Origin: Nitritalea halalkaliphila LW7
GTDB lineage: Bacteria; Bacteroidota; Bacteroidia; Cytophagales; Cyclobacteriaceae
Reading direction: 5' to 3'
NCBI RefSeq assembly: GCF_000265075.1
Contig: NZ_AJYA01000024.1
Location: forward strand, 1-64,000
Length of the DNA stretch: 64,000 nt
Made by a program: the position numbers and the translations under genes. Below the pieces are notes generated by a model. It worked only from the letters and a program-made list of their open reading frames with translations. It was not told the origin of the DNA and did no database searches. Positions within the stretch are counted from its first letter, which is position 1; every line of letters begins with the position of its first letter. Below, piece after piece: positions 30,941-41,084 of this stretch.

Positions 30941-30998
30941 TTTTTAAGTGCTACTACTAGCCATTTATTTCCAAGTTCGCGCCAGTAGGGGGCTAAGC

Positions 30999-32335
30999 TT
31001 ATAGCGTTTCATAGCCCGGATTCTGCACGAGTGCGCTGGAAACTTGTAGTTCATCGCGTGGAATCGGGAAAACTCTTCTGAAAGCAGGCATGCCGAGTAC
31101 TGTGCCGATTTGATTAAAACGCACAAGGTCGAAGAAGCGGTGTCCCTCATAGTTGAGTTCTGCTCTGCGCTCACGAAGTAAGGCGTCACGGAAATCATCG
31201 AGTGAGCTGATCGTTTCGAGTGGTGCTAATCCCGCTCTCTCGCGTACGCTATTTAGGTCATCTAAGCCCGCCGCCGGTTTCCGGAACCATAAGCTAAGGC
31301 CTCCGCGCGGATAAGTAAAAGCTCAGCGAAGCGGAATACTTTGGCATTATTCGAGTTGGTATTATCCGGATATTTATTCGTACGGTTTGCATTACGTAAG
31401 AAAATAAATAGGTTTCTTCTTGCGTCGCCATCTTCGAAGAAGTTAAGCAGTGAAGGGTCTACATTGTACTCATCTCGACGGATGGTGAAGGTATTGAAAC
31501 CACTTTGATCTTGATCGTTAAACTCTACTTCGAAGATCGATTCAGCGGTAGGCTCAGTAGCTTCGTAAATCGCGTTCACGTCAGCTAAGAGACTAAAGTT
31601 CCCTGAATTGATCACCTCATTAGCATCTGCCGCAGCGGCGGTGTAGTTTTTGCGGTAAAGCTGCACACGCGCTCGCAGGGATAGTGCCGCCCAGAAGTTA
31701 AAACGTCCTCGGTCGTTAAAGCCTTCTAAATTAGCGATCGCCACATCGAGATCAGCTAGAATCTGGTCATACACCTCCTGAACGCTGCTACGCGCTAGGT
31801 TAGGAATTAGATTAAAGTCATTGTTCTCGATAGGAGCCAGCAGAAGTGGCACACCGAAGGCGGAGCTTTCGTCGTAAAACTCTCCATACACACGTAGCAG
31901 ATCGAAATAGGCCAAGGCACGAACGCCATGAGCTTCTCCTAATACACGGTCTCTATTGCCAAAAGTCTCGTCTTCTAGGTTAGGAATGCCCGTAATCAGC
32001 AGGTTAGCGATATTCACCACCCGGTAAATATTCGGCCAGGCCTGCGTGATCCATAAATTCGTGAAGGGAACGGCACGCTGATCGATCTCCAGCTGGCTAT
32101 CAAAGAAGCCTTGGAAGGTCGCATTATCGGCGATTAGGTCATTATTTAGGACGAATTCCACTCCGTAGTACGGATCTACCTGCATGCGGGAATACGCTCC
32201 CAGCATGATCGCATTTGCAGAGGCGCCATCACGAAGTGCTGTGTTCGCATCTAAGTTCGCGAAGGGCTCTGGGTTTAATATATCACAGCCTGAAATCAAG
32301 GCTATGGAAAGACATATAGCTAGTATTTTTTTCAT
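30999..32335 (-). CDS. SusD/RagB-family lipoprotein, second locus (one frameshift)
   Basis: Surface substrate-binding lipoprotein of about 445 residues, partner of the SusC gene just upstream. It has the lipobox LALISGC-like LISGCDIL and early NPEPFANLDANTALRD. The C-terminal SusD block has VFRFAELLLIRAEALAYG, then in another frame LDDLNSVRERAGLAPL and RRAELNYEGHRFFDLVRF, and an ending VQNPGYETL. The frame changes around 31270-31283; one lost base gives NPAAGLDDLN or NRRRGLDDLN. Start MKKILAICL at 32335 is preferred to ATG 32347, which overlaps the susC stop. Confidence 0.93.
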
Positions 32336-32346
32336 AGTAGGCTGCA

Positions 32347-35300
32347 TTAAAGTCCGATGTTAACACCTAAAGATAAACTTCTCGTCTGAGGGAAGGTACC
32401 GAAGTCAGATCCTGCCACGCGTGGATCACGTGCATTCTGGCTCACCTCAGGATCGAAACCGGTGTAACGGGTAAAGGTCAGAAGGTTTTGGCCTTGTAAG
32501 AACACACGCAGGAACGTGCACCTACACGCTGTACGATTTCAGGTCTGAAGTTATAACCTAAAGTAAGCATACGTAAGCGTAGGAAAGAGCCGTCTTCCAA
32601 CCAGCGGCTGCTGTACTCTCTCCAGTTGTCGTTTTCTAAAGAGGCTCTTGGGATATCGGTAATGTCCCCAGGATTTCTCCATCTGTTTTCAGCCAGCCTG
32701 TGGTTATTTCCGTCTGGAAGTGGGAAGCCGGTCCCGATTCTACTCCAGCCTAAGTTTTCGTACACCGCGCGAGAATGGTTGAAGATCTGATTTCCTACCG
32801 TAAACTGGAAGAAGACATTCAGGTCAAACCCCTTGTAGGAGAAGTTGTTATCGAAACCTCCAAAGAAGTCTGGCTGTGCATTTCCTACGATTCTTCTGTC
32901 TGCGGAGTTAATCACTCCATCGCCATTTTCGTCGATCCAGCGCATGTTACCTGTTTCTGGATCCACTCCTTCATGATCGATGAGGAAGAAGGTTCCGATA
33001 GGGTGTCCTACGGACAAAATATGGGAGTCGCTGATGATCTGATCGTTAGTTTCTAATGCCAAAATCTCATTTCGGATCCAGGAGATGTTAAAGGCTGAGC
33101 TCCACTGGAACTGTGCATTGTTGATGATTGCACCGCGAATGCCTAACTCCAAACCACGGTTTTGAACACTTCCGATATTTTCTGTTACCGTTCTAAATCC
33201 TGAAATTCCCGGGATAAGGCGGTTCAGTAAGAGATCGTTGGTGGTTTTGATGAAGTAGTCTGCCGTTAAGGTAATACGATCGTTCATCACACCGAAGTCT
33301 AACCCCCAGTTCCACTGTGCGGTCGTTTCCCAAGTCAAGTTATCATTTGCTAACTGTACAGGAAGTAAAGAGGGCACCTGACGATAGGCATTGATTCCGA
33401 ATAGGCCCCTTGAAGCAAAATTGCCGATACCATCCTGATTTCCTACTACCCCATAAGAAGCACGGATTTTTAGGTCAGAAATAAAGTTTTGCTCCTGTAA
33501 AAAGGCTTCTTCCGAAAGGCGGTACGCTACAGAACCGGAAGGGAAGTACCCGAAGCGGAAGTTTCGACCAAAACGGGAAGAACCATCTGCACGAACGGTA
33601 AAGGTGGCTAAGAATTTATCTGCATAGCTGTAGTTCGTTCTAAAGAAATAAGAGGCGATACCCCAGTCCGTGCGGTTCGTGGAAGCACTGGTGATATTAG
33701 CTGCAGCCGCTAAAACCACGAAGTCATCACTTGGAAACTCCTGTCCGATGATGCTGGAAAACGCTCTTCTGGAAGCCTGAAAGGACGTACCCAAAACGGC
33801 ATTCAAGTAGGACTTACCCCCGCCGAAATCTTCATCATAGGTCAAGTAGTTTTCTGTAATCCACGTAAAATCTTGGGTGGATCCGAAAGTGCCTGCCCAT
33901 TTAGCTGTGCATTAACAGACTCTCTGGAGATAATCGGCGTATAGGACTCATCTTCCAAGTAAGTGAAGTCGATACCTGCAGAGCTTCTAAATTTCAACTT
34001 CTTATTGATCGTCGCTTCTGCATAAGTATTCGCGATTCCACGCGTAGTGCGCGTAAAACGATGGTACTCATTAGCGATCAGCACGGGGTTATCAAGCATC
34101 CACCAGCCGAAATAGTCAAATGGATCTGCATAGCTACCATCTGCCTCAAAAACAGGCATTAAAGGATCACCCGCTAGTGAATTAATTACCACCCCGTAAA
34201 GGGAGTTGTCATTAATCGTTCTATCCTGAATGGTGCGGCTGACATTGATGCTGGTTCCTACTTTCAACCAGTCTCGTGCTTTGGTATCTACATTTAGCCG
34301 AGCCGAAATTCGCTCGAAACCCGTTCCTAACTGAACACCTTCCTGATTAAAATAAGCTAAGGAGGTATAGTACGTGGTCTTGTCATTTCCTCCAGAGACA
34401 GCTACATCGTGACTTTGGATCGGAGCGTCGCGGAAAATTTCGTCAAACCAACGTGTATTGCGTAGCTCTAAATCTGGATCGGTGAGATCAAATCCCCATA
34501 AGTTAGACACAAAGCGCTCTGGATAATTCCGTCCTAAAAAGCGATTGTCCTGCATGGCGGCTTCATCCATGAGCTCTAAAAACTGACGGGAGTCCATCAT
34601 ATCGATCTTGTTCGTCACCCGCTGAAAGCCGTAAAAGGAGTTAATATCGATTTTAGCATCGCCTGATTTACCACGTTTCGTGGTGATCAAAACCACGCCA
34701 TTTGCACCTCGTGAACCGTAAATGGCTGCTGCGGAGGCATCTTTAAGGATTTCGATGGATTCGATGTCGGCAGGGTTAATGTCTGCTAAAGAGTTCGTCG
34801 CCTGACCACCCGAAAATAAACCGGAAAGGTCTTCAGAAATCATCGGAATACCATCGATTACATATAAAGGCTCAGAGCTGGCGGAAAGGGAGGTGTTCCC
34901 CCGAATCTGCATTGTGATGCCTGCGCCGGGAGTTCCGGATGGGCTCTGCACGAAAACACCCGCCGCACGCCCCTGCATGGCCGCATCTAAGCTGGCCACT
35001 GGCATACGGTTAATGTCATCGCCCGTCACACTTCCTACCGAGCCCGTTAAATCACGACGAGACTGCGTACCATAACCGACTACCACCACCTCACTAAGCT
35101 GCCGCTCGTTCGTTTGTAAACGGACATCGATCACGGACTGATTTCCGATCGTAATCTCGGTGTTGTTATAGCCGATAAAGGAAAAAACAAGCACCTGCTC
35201 ATTATTATCTACACGTATGGTGTACTTTCCGTCGATGTCTGTGACGGCCCCTAAGTTCGTCCCCTTCACCCGGATGTTTACCCCGGGGATAGGGTCATTA

Positions 35301-35401
35301 TCGTCCGCCGAAACCACCGTTCCCGTGACGACTTTTTCTTGTGCCCATGCCGCCGCTAAAAAAGCGAAGATGAACATCATACTCAGTAATTGTTTCTTCA
35401 T
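32347..35401 (-). CDS. SusC/RagA-family TonB-dependent transporter, second locus (two frameshifts)
   Basis: Full-length outer-membrane importer of just over 1000 residues. It has a signal peptide (MKKQLLSMMFIFAFLAAAWAQ), the carboxypeptidase-like domain (DDNDPIPGVNIRVKGTNLGA), the SusC element LSEVVVVGYGTQSRRDLTGS, and the plug with GSRGANGVVLITTKRGKSGD. The barrel ends in SLSLGVNIGL. Frame changes near 33892 (QLNGQ continues as GTFGSTQDFTWI; one lost G) and near 32513 (VGAR continues as FLRVFLQGQNLL). SusD follows 11 bases later. No hydrolase is attached to this locus, so substrate is unknown. Confidence 0.95.
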
Positions 35402-35678
35402 ATAAGGTTTGTTTTGATTGGTATAAAACAAGTTGTTTTAGAATTAAATGTAAGGAATAATAAGGAGTCATTCCAAATTTTTCTTCACATTTAAAAAAGG
35501 GGGGAATAAATAAACGCTTAATAGTCGGATGACTGTATTAAATTTTGTCTTATTCCTAAAAAAAACAGGCTTATTTGGGTTCTTGTAAAAGCAAACCGCG
35601 AAAGCAAGATACGTGCGGTCATAAAAAAAGCTGACTTGTAAAAGCCAGCTCAAATTTAAACCAATTTTTTCTAAAAAA
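35402..35678 (-). other. Leader and promoter region of the second SusC gene
   Basis: About 275 AT-rich bases. It holds the terminator of the upstream sugar dehydrogenase gene (35623-35650) and presumably the susC promoter. I see no clear TAnnTTTG box on the minus strand and no anti-sigma or sigma factor gene nearby. Confidence 0.45.
35623..35650 (-). terminator. Terminator after the sugar dehydrogenase gene
   Basis: Nine-base arms with one mismatch (AGCTGACTT at 35629-35637, AAGCCAGCT at 35642-35650). On the minus strand seven T follow. It separates the dehydrogenase from the SusCD operon. Confidence 0.75.
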
Positions 35679-36844
35679 TCAAATTTCTACTGGAAGTAGC
35701 TTGATTAATAATCCTGTTCCTTCTACTAGAGCATATAAATAGCCGTCAGGGCTTTGCGCCACCTGGCGCACCCGACCGATACCTGCTAAGAGCTTTTCTT
35801 CACCTACGTATTCGGTTCCATTCAGCTCTACGCGTGCTACCTGCATGCCCGCCAAGCCAGCGACCAGCATATTTCCTTTCCAAGCGGGATAGCGGTCAGA
35901 GGTCACCATGGCCATGCCACAGGTAGCGATGGAAGGTACCCAGTAGGTCACGGGCTGCTCCATGCCTTCCCGCTCGGTTTCCTCCGTGAGGATAGTGCCG
36001 TCGTAGTTAATGCCATACGAAATGGTCGGCCAACCGTAATTTTTCCCCTTTTCAATCAGGTTAAGCTCATCTCCGCCTTTCGGGCCATGTTCCACCGCCC
36101 AGAGGCGCTTCGTCTCGCGATCATAGACCATACCCTGCGGGTTCCTGTTGCCATAACTCCAGATGGAAGCCACAGCACCCTCCTGACCTACGAAAGGATT
36201 ATCCTCAGGAATACGCCCATCATCATGAATACGGTGGATTTTTCCGTGCGCATTATCGAGCTCTTGGGCATTTTCGGGGCGAGAGCCCTTGTCGCCATTC
36301 GCAAAGTATAGGTAATTTTCTTCATCGAAGACGATGCGGCTGCCGAAGTGACGCCCACCCTTCCAAGCAGGATAATTTACATAAATTTCCTCTAGATCCA
36401 CCAAGTTAAGTCCGTCGAGTTTGGCACGAGAAATAACCAGCACCCCTCCATCTTCCTCATCACGAGCATAGGCAAGGTACAGCCAGCCATTTGACTCGTA
36501 ATCGGGATGCAGGGCGATATCCAAGAGACCCGCCTGATTCACATGGTGCACAGCAGGCACACCACTCAGTTTTTGACCCGTGTAGCTGTCATTTTCGAAA
36601 ACCAGGATGTCCCCACGGCGCTCGGTCACGAGCATTTTGCCGTCAGGCAGCCAGGTCATCCCCCAGGGATGCTCGAAATCTTGGTACAACGTATCTACTT
36701 TAAAGGTCATTTTATCCGATACCGTCGCGAAAGCCAGTTGCTCTGTGGACCCTGTCCCTCAGCCTGAGGCTCTCCTGTACAGGCTATTCCGAAAAAGACC
36801 AGACCAGCCAGCAAGAGTTTGAAGCGGTGTTTGTTTGTTTTCAT
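35679..36844 (-). CDS. PQQ-dependent aldose sugar dehydrogenase-like lipoprotein (one frameshift)
   Basis: Beta-propeller sugar dehydrogenase of the soluble GSDH/YliI family, about 388 residues. It starts with a lipoprotein signal (LLLAGLVFFGIACTGEPQ, Cys in GIAC), so it is membrane-anchored in the periplasm. Propeller features include HPWGMTWLPDGKMLVTERRG, HHVNQAGLLDIALHPDY, YGNRNPQGMVYD, VEHGPKGGDELNLI and NYGWPTISYG. The frame changes at a CCC run near 36750; one extra G gives QGSTEQLAFATVSDKMTFKV, joining signal to propeller. It would oxidise aldoses with PQQ if that cofactor is available. Confidence 0.9.
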
Positions 36845-36982
36845 GAGATCAGTTTTTATTTATAGAAGATATTTTCGACCTTGAAGGTTTCTCCGTTCAC
36901 GTAATTCTGGGTGCGCCTGGGCGCAAAACACGCGCCGCGAAACACACTTTATTCTATGTATGTACAAACAAATGTAACAAAA

Positions 36983-38101
36983 ATGAATCAAATTTGGCTG
37001 ATGACTTCTGCATTCGACCGCCTGCAGCTGCAGGAGCTCCTTCCACTGGCACAGGAAATCGGGGTGCAGGGCCTCGATCTGTGTGTGTTTCGCCGTGATG
37101 GCACACGCGATGATTTCGTGGCCACGCATCTGGAGTATGCGCATTTCGGCCCTGAGGACGCTGCACAGCTTATCGAGCAGTTTAATGCCCATCGCCTGCG
37201 CCTGTCAGTAGGGGCTTTCGATAATCTCATCGGGGGACCTGAGGAGGTGCAGCGCCAGAATCAAAACCATCTGCTCCGGCTTATCCGCATCGCCCACCTG
37301 CTGGGGGGAGATGAAAACGATGTGAAAGTGGGCACCTTCGTCGGCTATAATCATGAGCTCGGTAATACCGAAGGGGGCTTCGAAAAGAACTTGCTGGCCT
37401 ACAAGCGTGTCTTTACTCCGATTATCCGCTATGCTGAAGACCTCGGGGTGACCATTCTGTATGAAAACTGCCCGATGGAGGGCTGGCGCAGTGCCGGACA
37501 TGCCCATACCTTTAATAACCTGTCGGGGGTTTTGGCGGCACGCCAACTGATGTACTATCTGATCGATAGCCCGAATCATGGGGAGATTTACGACCCCAGC
37601 CACGATGTCTGGCAGCATACGGACCCCTGCGCGGTGATGCGGGCGACTGACCCCAAGCGCCTGCACCGCATCCATGTGAAATCGACGCGCAGGCAGGCGG
37701 ACCCTTTTTGGGGCAATATGTACCCTCGCCATGCCATTCCTGCCGACTGGAGCCGCGCACTGGGCCTGCCGGACAGTACGAATCCCTGGGAGCGGCACCA
37801 TTATGAGGCTACGCTGCCGGGTTTCGGTCTGGGAGACGACATGGACTGGCGGCGCTTCATTCAGGTGGTTCAAGAGCAGGGCTTCAGTGGCCCATTCGAA
37901 ATCGAAAATGAGGCCAAGCTGTCCAAGCAGACTGGCAACTTGGCCGCTACCGTGCAGGGCTGTCGCGCCACCGTTCAGAACTTAGCTCCTCTGCTTTATC
38001 CCCTCGGCGAGAGCGGCTACCAGTACCCTGTGGAGGCAGTGGCACCCTTGCGCCAGCTGAGACGAAAAAATATCCCGCTCGTGCAGATGCAGGATTTATA
38101 G
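36983..38101 (+). CDS. Sugar phosphate isomerase/epimerase family protein (TIM barrel)
   Basis: A 372-residue protein of the xylose isomerase-like TIM-barrel group (AP endonuclease family 2). Conserved parts are GVQGLDLCVFR in strand 1, AHLLGGDENDVKVGTFVGYN, ILYENCPMEGW with a metal-type Glu, DPSHDVWQ, HRIHVKSTRR and PFEIENEA. These fit the metal and substrate positions of IolE-like sugar isomerases. No signal peptide, so cytoplasmic. It is divergent from the sugar dehydrogenase lipoprotein, which suggests a shared sugar pathway but does not prove it. Start MNQIWLMTSAF at 36983 is preferred to in-frame upstream starts. Confidence 0.8.
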   Translation: MNQIWLMTSAFDRLQLQELLPLAQEIGVQGLDLCVFRRDGTRDDFVATHLEYAHFGPEDAAQLIEQFNAHRLRLSVGAFDNLIGGPEEVQRQNQNHLLRLIRIAHLLGGDENDVKVGTFVGYNHELGNTEGGFEKNLLAYKRVFTPIIRYAEDLGVTILYENCPMEGWRSAGHAHTFNNLSGVLAARQLMYYLIDSPNHGEIYDPSHDVWQHTDPCAVMRATDPKRLHRIHVKSTRRQADPFWGNMYPRHAIPADWSRALGLPDSTNPWERHHYEATLPGFGLGDDMDWRRFIQVVQEQGFSGPFEIENEAKLSKQTGNLAATVQGCRATVQNLAPLLYPLGESGYQYPVEAVAPLRQLRRKNIPLVQMQDL

Positions 38102-38227
38102 GGAGGTCGCCCAGCGCTGATCAAGCAGGGCAGCCTACACGTATCGAAAGAGAACGCTGCTTTAGCGAATTATCCATGCGGAAATGCTGAAAAAGTCGTA
38201 CTTTACAGCCGTTCTATCACCTTACCC

Positions 38228-38995
38228 ATGTGTTTAATCGGATTTAAGTGGCAAAATCACCCGGGCCACCCCCTCGTGCTCGTTGGAAATCGGGATGAAT
38301 TTTTCGATCGACCCACTCAGGCGCTGCATCGCTGGCCTTCTGGCATGTTTGCGGGCAAGGACCTGAAGGCAGGCGGCACCTGGATGGGCTTCCATCCTAA
38401 TGGGCGTTTTGCGTACCTAACTAATTACCGCGATCTACGTCGGCCGGTGCAGGGTGCGCTCACCCGCGGCGACTTGGTGCGTGATTTCGTAGAAGGGAAT
38501 TTAAAGCCCGAAGCCTATTTAAAGCGCATAGCCCAGCGGCAAGAACGCTATGAGGGCTTTAACTTGCTCGTCGGCACCCCAGAGGAGCTCTATTACCTTT
38601 CGAATTATGGAGATGCGATTTCGCGCCTCGCGCCGGGGACCTATGGCCTGAGTAATGGGCTATTAAATAATGACTGGTCGAAGGTGAGGCGCATTCAGGA
38701 AGACCTCGAGGCCCTGCCGGAGCAGCCCTACTTGGAGGATCTCCTGCAGCTGGCCGGGGGCCAAAACGTGGATCCGGACCACTTGCTTCCTGACACGGGA
38801 GCCAGTTTACATCAGGAGCGCCAGCTTTCGGCGCAGTTTATTCGCCTCGACGATTATTATGGCACGGTTAGCACGACGGCCGTTTTATGGCGGGAGGATG
38901 GCCAGGTCGAGCTGCTGGAGCGCGCATATTTAGGCCAGCAGACCCGCATTCAGGAGGCTCATGTGCGCTTTCAGATTAAGAAAAGCCGCGCCTAA
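38228..38995 (+). CDS. NRDE (TANGO2-like) family protein
   Basis: A 255-residue protein with the N-terminal Cys exposed after Met removal (MCLIGFKW) and the family hallmark VGNRDEFFDRPT, then WPSGMFAGKDLKAGGTWMGF and FAYLTNYRD. It ends with the SVSTTAV-like GTVSTTAVLW block. These are the defining features of the NRDE/TANGO2 family. The N-terminal Cys suggests an Ntn-hydrolase-type fold, but biochemical function is not established. No signal peptide. It precedes ypdA by 36 bases, so they may share a transcript. Confidence 0.92.
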   Translation: MCLIGFKWQNHPGHPLVLVGNRDEFFDRPTQALHRWPSGMFAGKDLKAGGTWMGFHPNGRFAYLTNYRDLRRPVQGALTRGDLVRDFVEGNLKPEAYLKRIAQRQERYEGFNLLVGTPEELYYLSNYGDAISRLAPGTYGLSNGLLNNDWSKVRRIQEDLEALPEQPYLEDLLQLAGGQNVDPDHLLPDTGASLHQERQLSAQFIRLDDYYGTVSTTAVLWREDGQVELLERAYLGQQTRIQEAHVRFQIKKSRA

Positions 38996-39031
38996 TCGGG
39001 AACTTAGCGCGTGAAAAGCTGTTGCTTTACT

Positions 39032-40018
39032 ATGGAAAAAACTTGTGTGGAAGTGCTGATCATCGGTGGAGGGCCGATCGGTCTGGCCTGTGGGATCGCC
39101 TGTGAAGAACATCAGCTGGATTACCTGATTCTGGAAAAGGGAGTGCTCACGAATTCCCTGTTTCATTACCCTTTAAACATGACTTTTTTCTCCACTTCAG
39201 AAAAACTGGAGATGGGAGGAGTCCCTTTTATGTCGGTGAGCCATAAGCCGACGCGGACGGAGGCGCTGGAGTATTATCGCCGTGTGACGGAAAAGTGGCG
39301 GCTGCGGGTACGCTGCTATGAGGAAGTTTTGCGCCTGAGGCGCAATGAAAACGGCACCTTCACCGTCACCAGCTCGAAAGGGGTCTACGAGGCCCAAAAC
39401 CTCATTTTAGCCACTGGATTTTACGATCTCCCGAACCTGATGGGGGTTCCAGGGGAGGACTTGCCGAAGGTAACACATTATTATAAGGAGCCCTGGCCTT
39501 ACATCGGGCAGCGCGTGCTCGTGGTGGGTGCGGGAAATTCTGCCGTAGATGCGGCCTTGGAAACCTACCGCAAGGGGGCCCAGGTGACCATGGTTCTCCC
39601 CGGGGAGGGTATCGATGAAAATGTGAAGTATTGGGTCAAGCCTGACATCGAAAACCGCATAAAAGAGGGGTCTATCCGGGCCTATACCCAGAGCCGTGTG
39701 CAGGAAATCCTCGCCGAGGAGGTGCTGCTGCATACGCCAGAAGGAGAGGTGCGGGTGCCTAATGATTTTGTGCTCGCCATGACAGGCTATCGCCCAAATT
39801 TCGCGCTGCTCGATCAGCTCGGCGTGGAGCTCTCGCTTGATGAAAAGCGGCAGCCCTGTTTCGATCCGGACAATCAGGAGTCCAATGTGCCCGGGGTATA
39901 TTTAGCCGGTGTGGTCTGCGGTGGCTTGGTTACGCGTACGTATTTTATCGAGAATTCCATCGTGCATGCCAGTCAGATCGTGCAGCATATCCTTCAGAAG
40001 AAAGGTGCTGCCTCTTAA
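39032..40018 (+). CDS. ypdA: YpdA-type bacillithiol disulfide reductase (FAD/NADPH)
   Basis: Flavoprotein of about 328 residues that reduces bacillithiol disulfide with NADPH. It has the FAD motif VLIIGGGPIGLACGI, the YpdA-typical HYPLNMTFFSTSEKLEMGG, the second dinucleotide motif VLVVGAGNSAVDAALETY, and the C-terminal VPGVYLAGVVCGG. There is no CxxC redox pair, as expected for YpdA and unlike thioredoxin reductase. ATG 39032 (MEKTCVEVLI) is preferred to the upstream ATG 39011. It complements bshA in this window. Confidence 0.9.
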   Translation: MEKTCVEVLIIGGGPIGLACGIACEEHQLDYLILEKGVLTNSLFHYPLNMTFFSTSEKLEMGGVPFMSVSHKPTRTEALEYYRRVTEKWRLRVRCYEEVLRLRRNENGTFTVTSSKGVYEAQNLILATGFYDLPNLMGVPGEDLPKVTHYYKEPWPYIGQRVLVVGAGNSAVDAALETYRKGAQVTMVLPGEGIDENVKYWVKPDIENRIKEGSIRAYTQSRVQEILAEEVLLHTPEGEVRVPNDFVLAMTGYRPNFALLDQLGVELSLDEKRQPCFDPDNQESNVPGVYLAGVVCGGLVTRTYFIENSIVHASQIVQHILQKKGAAS

Positions 40019-40026
40019 AACCGCAT

Positions 40027-41084
40027 TTAGAGGAAGTCCACATCCACGCTGAAGGGGTACTTCATCAGGTACTGAAGCGCATCTTCTATGGGGAGCTCCT
40101 CGAAAAGCACCTTGTAGAGGTTCTCGGTGATGGGTGCGCGCAGGCCATTTCCCTGAAGGAAAGCCTTAATAAGTTGCACGGTGTTAATTCCCTCGGCCAC
40201 CTCCTCCATGCTGGCGATGATGGCAGGAAGTTTCTCTCCCTTCGCAAGCCGATAGCCCACGGTATAGTTGCGCGAAAGGTTCGAGCTGCAGGTGGCCACG
40301 AGGTCCCCGATGCCAGCCAATCCCATAAAGGGTTTTACGCCGCCGCCGAGGGCATTTCCGAGGTAAATGAGCTCGACCATCCCCCTGGAAATCAGCAGGC
40401 CGCGCGCATTTTCGCCCAGCCCCATCCCTTCGAGGCACCTGCGGCGATGGCGATGATGTTTTTCAGGACCCCGCTAAGCTCTACGCCGATGATATCCGCA
40501 TTTCCATACACCTGAAATTTATCGGAGCGGAGCAGGCGCTGGCCTTCGAGGATGACCTCATTGTATTTACTGGCGATCACGGTGGCGGCAGGCTTTCCGG
40601 CCATCAGCTCCCGAGCCAAGTTAGGGCCCGCCAGACAGCCCACGCGGATGACCACCGTTTCTTCTAAAATCACCTCACTCATGGTGCGGATCTGGCTGCG
40701 CTTGATCTTGGAGATTTCTTTAAGGTTTTCCCCGGGGGGCAAATTTAGAGCCAGGCCCTTCGTGCCGTGGATGATGCGGTGATAAGGGTGCAGAAAGGGC
40801 GCAAAGGCCCGTGTCACCTCCGTAAATGCGGCTGAGGGAACCATGAAGAAAAGGGTCTCGCAGCGCCGGCAAATACCCTCGATATCTTGTGTCGCTTTCA
40901 CCTCGGGGTGAACCGAAAGGGAGCCATTCAGATGCTGGGAGTTGATCTGCTCCACGACTTCGGGCCGCCGCACATAGGCCAGTACCTCCGTTTTTTCGGC
41001 TAGGTTGTTTGCGATAGCCGTTCCGAAGCTACCCATGCCGATGACACCTACGGGTTTCGATTTAGAAGAGCCTGTGGAGTTCAT
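40027..41084 (-). CDS. gpsA: Glycerol-3-phosphate dehydrogenase [NAD(P)+] (one frameshift)
   Basis: Makes sn-glycerol 3-phosphate from dihydroxyacetone phosphate for phospholipids. It has the dinucleotide motif VIGMGSFGTAIANNLAE, HGTKGLALN, the VGCLAGPNLARELMAGKPAA substrate block, GVELSGVLKNIIAIAAG with the catalytic Lys, and LAGIGDLVATCSS. The frame changes at a CCC run near 40427; one extra G gives ASKGMGLGENARGLL. Start ATG 41084 lies 23 bases inside the upstream acyltransferase gene, so the two are coupled. Confidence 0.95.

Noticed and set aside
37205-37873. 222-codon open frame antisense to the sugar isomerase gene
   Set aside because: It lies wholly opposite a conserved TIM-barrel gene, shows no recognisable protein pattern, and is an effect of GC-rich codon use.
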